In this document: positions 35,362 to 42,648 of the stretch, in pieces
How positions within the stretch are numbered: the stretch's first letter is position 1
Layout of the letters: each line of letters starts with the position of its first letter
NCBI GenBank assembly: GCA_013214025.1
Contig: JABSRN010000003.1
Coordinates: 1-64,000 of the forward strand
Origin: Polyangiaceae bacterium
Lineage (GTDB): Bacteria > Myxococcota_A > Polyangia > Polyangiales > Polyangiaceae
Length of the DNA: 64,000 nucleotides
Reading direction: 5' to 3'
Translations under genes and position numbers: made by a program
The notes under the pieces: model-generated
Told to the model about the DNA's origin: nothing
Database searches by the model: none
What the model saw: only the letters and a program-made list of their open reading frames with translations

Positions 35362-35898
35362 ATGGCTCTATATATCCAAACCAATGTGGCTAGCCAACAG
35401 GCTCAAAAGAATCTGGCCGGCAACCAAAGGAACTTGCAGAAGAGTTTTAACCGACTCTCGAGCGGGTATCACACCGCAGCCGACGACGCGGCGGGTTCAG
35501 CGATCAGCGAAGGAATGTAACCTCAGATTCGTTCTGTCACTGTAGCTGAGCGCAACGCATCTGACGGGGTCAGTATGTCCCAAACTGGAGAAGGTGCCGT
35601 TGGTGAAATCCACAACGTCCTCGGGAGGATGCACGAACTTGCTATTCAGTCTTCAAACACTACCGTTTCTACGTCTCGGCCCAAATTCGGCGCTGCAATG
35701 AATCGATTGGCAGTTGCCACAAGCAACATCCAAACGATGCGGCTCAACCTGTCAGCGGCGAACTCTCGGATTTCGTGACGTCGACGTGTGGCTGCTGAAA
35801 CGGCAGCCACGTCGACGAACCAAGTGCTGACTCAAGCTGGTGTTTCTGTATTGGCGCAAGCCAATCAGCTGCTCCTGCTCGCCTTCGGACTCCTGTAG
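35362..35898 (+). pseudogene. fliC: Flagellin remnant
   Basis: One reading frame of 178 codons carries both conserved ends of flagellin but contains two stops. N-terminal part: MALYIQTNVASQQAQKNLAG, QKSFNRLSSGYHTAADDAAG; then TAA at 35518, and the frame continues PQIRSVTVAERNASDGVSMS with GEIHNVLGRMHELAIQSS. The C-terminal part begins NRLAVATSNIQTMRLNLSAA and NSRIS, then TGA at 35776, then AAETAATSTNQVLTQAGVSV and LAQANQLLLLAFGLL. The variable middle is missing. Near 35770-35790 one extra T and one extra GT keep the overall frame while changing IRDVDV. The strong ribosome-binding site remains. It lies 10 kb from the other flagellar fossils. Confidence 0.92.
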
Positions 35899-35986
35899 GA
35901 CAGTGAAACCATGTGCGGCGGGTTTCTCGCCGTGCATGGATTTCGCCAAGCTTCCCCCCCGGCGGCGACTACAGTAAGCGCGGATC

Positions 35987-36457
35987 ATGGTTCGCGTTTG
36001 TTTCGTTTGTTTGGGGAACATTTGCCGCTCGCCCACCGGCGAGGGCGTCATGAAGAAGGTAATCGCAGACGCTGCGCTGAGCTCGGCTATCGGGACCGAT
36101 AGCGCGGGCACAGCCGCCTATCACGTCGGTGATCGCCCGGATGCTCGCTCCCAGCGTCACGCCGCGCGCCGCGGCGTGACGCTTCCCGGGCGCTCGCGTC
36201 AGTTTCAGAAGTCCGATTTTACCAAGTTCGATTACGTGCTGGCGATGGACGAAGAGAATTTGCGGAACCTATCAAAGCTGGGCGGCAAGCAAGAACATCT
36301 TTCCTTGCTGCTCGACTATGCCGACGCTTTGCCGGTGGGGTCTAGCGTGCCGGATCCCTATTATGGCGGAGACGCGGGTTTCGAAGAGGTGCTCGACCTT
36401 TGCCAACAAGGCTGCGAGGGATTGCTGGCCGCGATTCGTCGCGAGCATTCCCTGTGA
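35987..36457 (+). CDS. Low-molecular-weight protein tyrosine phosphatase family
   Basis: 156 residues, the standard size. The active-site loop is VCLGNICRSPTGEGV (CX5RS, nucleophile Cys and Arg both present) and the general acid lies in VPDPYYGG. Family members remove phosphate from tyrosine, but in vertebrates an LMW-PTP also acts as protein-ribulosamine-5-phosphatase. The stop overlaps the GTG of a fructosamine-kinase-family gene (GTGA), so the deglycation role is the better guess here. The Asp-Tyr of the acid loop is intact and no damage is seen. Confidence 0.92.
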   Translation: MVRVCFVCLGNICRSPTGEGVMKKVIADAALSSAIGTDSAGTAAYHVGDRPDARSQRHAARRGVTLPGRSRQFQKSDFTKFDYVLAMDEENLRNLSKLGGKQEHLSLLLDYADALPVGSSVPDPYYGGDAGFEEVLDLCQQGCEGLLAAIRREHSL

Positions 36458-37353
36458 GGCCGTCGCAACTTGTGAAGCCGTCGCAGCTATCGTCGGCTGC
36501 GTTACTGCAGGCGGTGGGGGACGAGTTGGGGGTGCGAGCCCTTCGGGCGCAGTCGGTATCGGGTGGGGACATCAACGACGCCTATTGCGTTGAGCTACGC
36601 GGGGGCGAGCGCGTGTTCGTCAAGACTCACGCTTCGCCTCCGGACGGCATGTTCACTGCTGAGGCGCGCGGGATTCGCTGGCTAGCGGAAGCGGATGCCA
36701 TAACGATCCCTCGAGTCCTCGGTTATCGCGACGACGGTCCGGTTCGGTTTTTGGCTTTGGAGTATATTGCAGGAGCTCTCAGGCTCGAGAGTTACGACGA
36801 CCAGCTTGGTCGCGGTCTGGCGGCGCTGCACCGCTATGGCGCACCAGCCTTCGGGCTCGACCACAGCAACTTCATCGGTACCTTGCGCCAAGGGAATGAA
36901 TCGGTCGACAGCTGGGCTGAATTTTACCAACGCCGGCGGCTCGAACCGCAACTGGCGCTGGCCGAAAAAAATGGCCTCGCACCCCGGGAGATGATCGACG
37001 GCTTTGAGCAGCTGTTCGGGCGGTTGGATGACGTAGTGGGCCCGCCGGAGCCCCCAGCCCGCCTGCACGGGGATTTATGGGGCGGCAATCAGCACACGGA
37101 CGCCAATGGCTCGCCCTGTTTGATCGATCCGGCCTGTTACGGGGGGCACCGAGAGATGGATCTGGCCATGATGCGGCTCTTCGGCGGCTTCAGCGGCGCT
37201 TGCTTTTCTGCCTACGAGGAGGCATTTCCGCTCTCGGCTGGGGCCGAGCAGCGGGTTATGCTCTGTCAGCTTTACCCGCTTATGGTGCACCTGAATCTGT
37301 TCGGCAGTTCCTATCAAAACGGGGTGATGAATATTCTTGGGAGCTATTGCTAG
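36454..37353 (+). CDS. Fructosamine/ribulosamine 3-kinase family protein
   Basis: 299 residues from the GTG at 36454. It shows the FN3K pattern of the aminoglycoside-kinase fold: ERVFVKTHASP (nucleotide-binding Lys), LALEYIAGALR, LAALHRYGAPAFGLDHSNFI, the catalytic loop ARLHGDLWGGNQHTD and metal-binding CLIDPACYGGHREMDLAMM. These kinases phosphorylate the sugar part of glycated lysines, making the adduct unstable so that the protein is repaired. Coupling to the LMW phosphatase upstream (overlap of 4 bases) and to the unknown gene downstream (overlap of 1 base) suggests one operon. Confidence 0.9.
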   Translation: MRPSQLVKPSQLSSAALLQAVGDELGVRALRAQSVSGGDINDAYCVELRGGERVFVKTHASPPDGMFTAEARGIRWLAEADAITIPRVLGYRDDGPVRFLALEYIAGALRLESYDDQLGRGLAALHRYGAPAFGLDHSNFIGTLRQGNESVDSWAEFYQRRRLEPQLALAEKNGLAPREMIDGFEQLFGRLDDVVGPPEPPARLHGDLWGGNQHTDANGSPCLIDPACYGGHREMDLAMMRLFGGFSGACFSAYEEAFPLSAGAEQRVMLCQLYPLMVHLNLFGSSYQNGVMNILGSYC

Positions 37354-38060
37354 TGCGCTCGTCAGCAGCAGAATCTCGGCTGCTTTTCGTCGACCGCTGC
37401 ATCGAGAGCGTGGCGCCCTTGCGTGGCACACTCAACCCGAAAGCTTCGCGCGCCACGTCGCTGGTGCAGTTAGGAGAGAGTCTGTCTCCCCCCGTGGGCG
37501 CTGCTCTGGCGGATATCGCTCTCAGCATTGTGCGTAGCTTCCCCGGGAATCTATTCTGGGATTTTGACTGGTGTGCACAGACGTTGACACAAATCGAGTG
37601 GGAGGGCTCGGCTGCGCTGAATCGTACGGTCAGCGCCGTCACCGAGCTCCAGGAACTCTTCGGTCCGCGAACGGCGATTCGTTTCGCCTACGCCCACGAT
37701 TTTATCTACGGTTTCGACTGGGCGAAATGGTGTTGGGCCGACCGAGCTGCCCGGGAGTACTGCGGCCCCCTGAGTGAGCCCTTCTTGGAGGCCATGCGTC
37801 GGCGCGCGCTTGAGATACAAACGCTTATCGTCGAGGAAGACCGTGTGTACCCCAGCGTGAAGGGTCCACGAAACGCATTCGGCTTTGCCCGAGACGTGGC
37901 GAGCGAGCGACGACTGCACAGAGCGTTGGTGCAGGCTTGTGGCATTCCGCTGCGGGCGTGGGAACAGGGCGCTACCCCGGAAATCGATCGCAACTATCGA
38001 GCGTGGCGATCGGTTACTGCGGAGCGGCTGGAACTCGCTAAGGGTGCCGGGTCACTTTAG
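37353..38060 (+). CDS. Unknown protein in the fructosamine-kinase operon
   Basis: About 235 residues starting with GTG at 37353, whose first base is the last base of the kinase stop. No signal peptide or membrane helix. Visible features are an aromatic-rich centre (SFPGNLFWDFDWCAQTLTQI, FAYAHDFIYGFDWAKWCWAD) and a charged C-terminus; I do not recognise the family. Overlap with the kinase gene makes a role near deglycation or sugar-phosphate handling possible. Its stop overlaps, tail to tail, the end of the minus-strand prenyltransferase gene. Confidence 0.7.
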   Translation: MRSSAAESRLLFVDRCIESVAPLRGTLNPKASRATSLVQLGESLSPPVGAALADIALSIVRSFPGNLFWDFDWCAQTLTQIEWEGSAALNRTVSAVTELQELFGPRTAIRFAYAHDFIYGFDWAKWCWADRAAREYCGPLSEPFLEAMRRRALEIQTLIVEEDRVYPSVKGPRNAFGFARDVASERRLHRALVQACGIPLRAWEQGATPEIDRNYRAWRSVTAERLELAKGAGSL

Positions 38061-38956
38061 AAGCGCGCACTCACGAAGCCCATCGCACCGACCACCCACG
38101 CCCAAGAACACGCGGCCCCGCTGCGCAATACGAATAGCTCGCAGCCTTTTCGGTTGGCTGAGTCCGAGTCTTGGGCGAGCAAGTTCCAGAGCAATAGTGC
38201 GCCCACCGGAAGGCCGACGCCCGCTCGCCAGGTCACGGAAAACGGGCTGGTTGCTACCAGGATCCCGACGGCTGTCGCGAGCAATAGCAGGGATTCTCGG
38301 CGGGCCGAGCGTTCCCCGCGACGAACGGGATAGCTGCGTTTCGCCGTCTTCTCATCCGATGGGCGGTCGGGCAGCGCAGTCGTGATGTTGCCGGCGTAGC
38401 CCATCAAGAACGAGGCGAAGCCAACGACGACCGGGAACTGTCCCAGCCGCCCTCCTTGGGCGAGGTAGCCGAACAACGGAAGCACCACGCCAATGCCGAG
38501 GCCTTGCAGCACTTCGCCGTGTCCTCGATAGGCGAGGCGAGCTGGAGCGAAGCTATACAGCCACAGCAGCAACAGCGCGATCCCACCCAAGCCGAGCAAC
38601 CACGGCGATGGCACGGTGAATGCTAACGTGGCGCAGACGCCCATCATCAGCACCGCACTCGCGATGGCGGCCCGCATCAGTTCCGCCGGTTGGAGTCGCC
38701 CGTCCACCAACACTCGCGAGCCTCCAGAAAACCGGTTGTAGAAAACGTTTTCTTTGTCACTCACATAGTCTGCGACGTCATTGGCGAACACGATGTACAG
38801 CTGGTCGAACACGCCAAATACGAACACCGCGGCACATACGGACAAGGAGAAGTGACCGGTCAAACTGAAGGCCAGGGCCTGCCCAAATCCCAATGGGATC
38901 GCGATGTTCGCTTGGGCCATGGGGCGTGCGGCCTGGATCCAGGGGCTCAACTGCAT
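38057..38956 (-). CDS. UbiA-family prenyltransferase, MenA-like
   Basis: 299 residues with about eight membrane helices. First Asp motif region: VFANDVADYVSDKENVFYNR followed by FSGGSRVLVDGRL, which resembles MenA (1,4-dihydroxy-2-naphthoate prenyltransferase) and related enzymes with the R.SGGSR.. loop. Second Asp motif: ALPDRPSDEKTAKRSY. The reaction is probably transfer of a polyprenyl chain to an aromatic or similar acceptor in the membrane. No other menaquinone gene is near, so the exact acceptor stays open. It differs clearly from the UbiA protein at 27518, which lacks the SGGSR loop. Confidence 0.8.
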   Translation of the reverse strand: MQLSPWIQAARPMAQANIAIPLGFGQALAFSLTGHFSLSVCAAVFVFGVFDQLYIVFANDVADYVSDKENVFYNRFSGGSRVLVDGRLQPAELMRAAIASAVLMMGVCATLAFTVPSPWLLGLGGIALLLLWLYSFAPARLAYRGHGEVLQGLGIGVVLPLFGYLAQGGRLGQFPVVVGFASFLMGYAGNITTALPDRPSDEKTAKRSYPVRRGERSARRESLLLLATAVGILVATSPFSVTWRAGVGLPVGALLLWNLLAQDSDSANRKGCELFVLRSGAACSWAWVVGAMGFVSARF

Positions 38957-39257
38957 GGCGAGGGGCAGCCTAGCGCTCCGCAGCTGTTACTGCGAGTTTC
39001 CGCCACGGCAATCACGACAGCGTCCGGGCATGTTCAGACGGGGGCGGGTCCCAGAGGCCGGCTTGGCAAGGGACCTCAGCTTCAACAAGCGGAATCCGCC
39101 AATGTTTCGAGAACTAGGGGCTTTTTCAGGCTGTGGAGGGAGGCATCGGCAACGGATAGAGGCTGAGGGCAAGAGGCGGCTGCTGTGACGACTCCTACAC
39201 TCCACGGCTCGGTCGATCCCGCTCGCCCTCCCGGCGAAGAGTGGCTATCCCGCGGTG

Positions 39258-40226
39258 ATGGGTTCGGTACGGGAATTTATCAGGCACAACTATCGGCACT
39301 TCAACGCGGCCAGTCTGATCGACGCCGCCGAGGGCTGGGAAAAACACCTGGCTGACGGGGGCAAGATGTTCCTGACCATGGGAGGTGCCATGAGTACCGC
39401 CGAGCTGGGGATTTGCGTCGCCGAATTGATCCGCCAAGACAAAGTGCACGGCCTGTGTGTGACCGGCGCCAACATTGAAGAGGACTTCTTCAACTTGGTC
39501 GCACACGATCACTACGTGCGTGTTCCTCATTACCGCGAACTGAGCAAGCAGGACGAGCAGGCCCTACTGGATCAGCACCTGAACCGAGTCACGGATACGT
39601 GCATTCCGGAAGAGGCAGCCATGCGCAAGATCGAGGGCAAGATGCTGCAGGTCTGGCAAGACGCGGAAGCGAAGGGCGAGCGTCATCTTCCTTACGAGTA
39701 CTTTTATCAGGTGGCCCGATCTGGCGTGCTTGAGAGCGAGTATCAGATCGATCCCAAAGATTCCTGGCTATTGGCCGCGGCCGCTAAGGACCTCCCTGTT
39801 TTCACTCCCGGCTGGGAAGACTCCACCCTGGGGAACATGTTTGTGGCGTGCAACCTCACCGGCAGCTTGCAGAGTTTGCTGACCGTCAAGAGCGGGGTCG
39901 AACAGATGGCGGCGTTGATCGAGTGGTATCGGGAGACGACAAAGGCCGCGTCCCTCGGTTTCTTTCAGATCGGCGGCGGCATCGCAGGCGACTTTCCTAT
40001 CTGCGTGGTGCCCTTGCTGGAGCAGGACCTAAGGGAAGACGTGCGCAAGTGGGGATACTTCTGCCAGATCTCGGATTCGACGACCTCACTCGGATCCTAC
40101 AGTGGAGCAGTTCCGAACGAGAAGATCACCTGGGGCAAGATCGATATCGATACGCCCAGCTACGTGATCGAGTCGGATGCCACCATCGTGTTCCCGCTCA
40201 TCGCAGCTCATGTACTGAATCAGTAG
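39258..40226 (+). CDS. Deoxyhypusine-synthase-like protein
   Basis: 322 residues, related over its full length to deoxyhypusine synthase, which in eukaryotes and archaea transfers an aminobutyl group from spermidine with NAD. Seen: MFLTMGGAMSTAELGICVAE, LCVTGANIEEDFFN, PVFTPGWEDSTLGNMFV, the glycine loop FFQIGGGIAGDFPICVVPLL, and SLGSYSGAVPNEKITWGKID with ESDATIVFPLIAAHVL. In true DHS the glycine loop is followed by KHH with the catalytic Lys; here the equivalent residues are AGDF. Bacteria have no eIF5A, so the product is likely a polyamine or related compound; related bacterial proteins are thought to act in polyamine synthesis. ATG at 39258 (a GTG is directly before). Confidence 0.88.
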   Translation: MGSVREFIRHNYRHFNAASLIDAAEGWEKHLADGGKMFLTMGGAMSTAELGICVAELIRQDKVHGLCVTGANIEEDFFNLVAHDHYVRVPHYRELSKQDEQALLDQHLNRVTDTCIPEEAAMRKIEGKMLQVWQDAEAKGERHLPYEYFYQVARSGVLESEYQIDPKDSWLLAAAAKDLPVFTPGWEDSTLGNMFVACNLTGSLQSLLTVKSGVEQMAALIEWYRETTKAASLGFFQIGGGIAGDFPICVVPLLEQDLREDVRKWGYFCQISDSTTSLGSYSGAVPNEKITWGKIDIDTPSYVIESDATIVFPLIAAHVLNQ

Positions 40227-40320
40227 ATTCTCGTTTGTTGCCGAGCTGACGCTGTATCGCTAGGCTGCGCTGTGTTTCTGAGGGTTGCTCTGGGCAGCGG
40301 GTGACTCTAAGCTCGCTGCC

Positions 40321-40746
40321 ATGGCGGAGACGATATTCACGAAGATCCTCAGCGGTGACATCCCGTGTCATAAAGTTTACGAAGACGACTTGGTTTTCGC
40401 CTTCCTCGACATCGGCCCGCTGAGTAAAGGGCACACGCTGGTGATTCCGAAAGAGCCGGCGGAAACTCTCGATCAACTGAGCGACGAGAGCGCCGCGGCT
40501 ATCGGTCGCGTGTTGCCGCGCCTCTGTCGGGCCGTGATGAAAGTGAGTGCTTGTACGGCATACAACGTACTCGAGAATAATCTTCCCTTGGCCCACCAGG
40601 CAGTGTTCCACGTTCACTTCCACATCATTCCGAAGCCGAACGAAAATGGCGGATTGGGCATCAAGTGGCCGGCCGGGAGTTTGTCCTCGGCCGAGGGGAC
40701 CAAGCTAGCCGCTGAGCTATCCAGCGCGATATCTGCCGATAGCTGA
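40321..40746 (+). CDS. HIT-family nucleotide hydrolase/transferase
   Basis: 141 residues. It begins with the HinT-type FTKILSGDIPCHKVYEDD and LAFLDI-like FAFLDIGPLSKGHTLVIPK, and carries the histidine triad as FHVHFHIIPK. HIT proteins cut phosphoramidates or dinucleotides; the precise nucleotide is not readable from the sequence. ATG at 40321 fits the usual start four residues before IFTKI. Single gene about 95 bases behind the DHS-like gene. Confidence 0.92.
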   Translation: MAETIFTKILSGDIPCHKVYEDDLVFAFLDIGPLSKGHTLVIPKEPAETLDQLSDESAAAIGRVLPRLCRAVMKVSACTAYNVLENNLPLAHQAVFHVHFHIIPKPNENGGLGIKWPAGSLSSAEGTKLAAELSSAISADS

Positions 40747-40905
40747 TCCCGGGCTGTGAACCGTGACGTGATTGTCATGGGTTGGGCTGAGAAAATCGTC
40801 CAGTGGCTGAAAATAAGCTGCGCCGGGGTGGTGTGCGAGCGCAATCTGCCGCCGCCTCGGCCAAAAGGCACCGTGGCACGGGCGTTGCAATCGTAGCCTA
40901 TCGTT

Positions 40906-42642
40906 ATGGCGCTTAACTTTGCTTGCTTACGGGGGGCCGGCGCTCGGACTTGGCGAACCCAACTTGCTCTTGGCCTGTGCGTTGCGGGGCTGGCGTGGCC
41001 CTGTGACGCGCAGGCCTGCGGCGGGACTTTTTGCGATACCCCACCTCCGGGGCGCCAACCCATGGCCGTGGATCAGGCCGGGGAAAATGTCGTGTTTGTA
41101 ATTCACGACGGCATGGTCGAGGCCCACATACAAATTCAGTACGAGGGGGATGCGGAGCGCTTTGCTTGGGTGATTCCTGTGCCCACGGAGCCAACCCTCA
41201 GTATCGGCTCCGAAGGTCTGTTCATCGAGCTCCAGAACAGCACTGTGCCCACCTTCGAGCTCGAGTCCGTGCGGGTCTCCTGCGGCGGCATGTCGAGTAG
41301 TGGCGGAGGCTGTGGCATGGCGGCCGAGGACGGCGATACTTTAGCTGCTTTCAGCTCTGGCGTAGAAGTGCAGAGCGATGGCGAAGTGACGCTCCAACAA
41401 GAGAGTGTCGGCGCCTTTGAGTACAGCATCGTGGGCGGCGAGGACCCGAACGAGGTGCTCGACTGGCTGGACAACAACGGCTTTCTCGCAGGTGAGAGTG
41501 GGCGCCCGGTGTTGGCTGAGTACGCGGGGCGGGGCCACAAGTTTGTCGCTCTAGAGCTACGTCCCGGCGCCCAGGTGCAAGAGATCCACCCGATCGTATT
41601 GCGCTACCCCGGCGACGAGGCCTGCATCCCGATCAAGCTCACGCGCATCGCCGCCACCGACGACATGGGCATCCGGGCCTTCTTTCTGTCAAACTCTCGA
41701 GTGGTGCCGAATAACTTTCGGCACGTGACGTTGAACCCCGTGCGCTTCGATTGGAACGCGCTCGGTCAGAACTACAACAACGTTGTTTCAGTCGCCGTGG
41801 ATAGCGAAGGGGCCGACGCCCACGGTTTTGTGACTGAGTACGCGGGACCGTCGAGCGTGGTGGATCGAGGGCGGATCGCACAACCCATGTGGTACGCCGA
41901 TACCTTCGCCGATATTAGGCCGGAGACGCTGACCGACGAGCTCACCGCCCAAGGCTTACTCGATTGTCAGTTCGGCAGTTGCGCGCCCGCCAGCAGTGTG
42001 GTCGCCGGCTTGTTGGAAAAATACCTGCCGCCACCTACGGAACTGGAACCGGCGCTCTTTTACAGTTGTTCGTCTTGCTACGCGCACTGGATCGAGGAGG
42101 GCAGCTGGCAGGTGACTGCTTTCACCGAGGCGATCGAGACGAGATACTTCACCCCGGCTCGCGAGGCCGCGGAACTACTGCGGGAGTGGCCCTATCTCAC
42201 CCGAATGTTCACCACCATCTCGCCGGCAGAGATGACGAAGGATCCCATGTTCTCGGAATGGGAGCTGTACCTGCCGGAGGTGTCCAACCAATGGTCGGCT
42301 GCCATGTCGACCGGCTGCGGCGAAACTCGGTTGGAACTCGACGATGGTCGGCGAGTCAATAACCCGATCCCCTTTGTGCCCTTCGGTGCCGACATGCCTT
42401 GGACGGAAAAGATCGAGTCGTTCAGTGTGTGGGGCGAGCATCGCGTGTTGTTGTCGAACACTGGCATCATCGACGCGGAGCTGGCTCGGCACAACGGCGA
42501 CAGCTCAGGAACGTCAATCACACCGTCGTCGCGTCAAAGTTGCGCCGTCAACAGCAGTGCTCCGGCACCATTGCGGGGGGCCGCCTTGTTGGTGCTAACG
42601 CTGCTTGGCTGCGCGCGGCGCGCTCGTAGGACGCGCGGGTAG
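40906..42642 (+). CDS. DUF2330-family exported protein with MYXO-CTERM-like tail
   Basis: 578 residues. Signal peptide to about residue 37 (LCVAGLAWPCDAQA), then the DUF2330 start CGGTFCDTPPPGRQP and the body (ENVVFVIHDGMVEAHIQIQY, FAWVIPVPTEP, FVALELRPGAQVQEIHPIVL). The C-terminus is SRQSCAVNSSAPAP, a hydrophobic helix (LRGAALLVLTLLGC) and an Arg-rich end (ARRARRTRG), which is the Cys-helix-Arg layout of MYXO-CTERM sorting signals in myxobacteria. It is therefore probably anchored at the outer surface after processing near that Cys. DUF2330 proteins have no settled role. The stop is 6 bases from the end of the converging protease gene. Confidence 0.85.
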   Translation: MALNFACLRGAGARTWRTQLALGLCVAGLAWPCDAQACGGTFCDTPPPGRQPMAVDQAGENVVFVIHDGMVEAHIQIQYEGDAERFAWVIPVPTEPTLSIGSEGLFIELQNSTVPTFELESVRVSCGGMSSSGGGCGMAAEDGDTLAAFSSGVEVQSDGEVTLQQESVGAFEYSIVGGEDPNEVLDWLDNNGFLAGESGRPVLAEYAGRGHKFVALELRPGAQVQEIHPIVLRYPGDEACIPIKLTRIAATDDMGIRAFFLSNSRVVPNNFRHVTLNPVRFDWNALGQNYNNVVSVAVDSEGADAHGFVTEYAGPSSVVDRGRIAQPMWYADTFADIRPETLTDELTAQGLLDCQFGSCAPASSVVAGLLEKYLPPPTELEPALFYSCSSCYAHWIEEGSWQVTAFTEAIETRYFTPAREAAELLREWPYLTRMFTTISPAEMTKDPMFSEWELYLPEVSNQWSAAMSTGCGETRLELDDGRRVNNPIPFVPFGADMPWTEKIESFSVWGEHRVLLSNTGIIDAELARHNGDSSGTSITPSSRQSCAVNSSAPAPLRGAALLVLTLLGCARRARRTRG

Positions 42643-42648
42643 TCCGTC

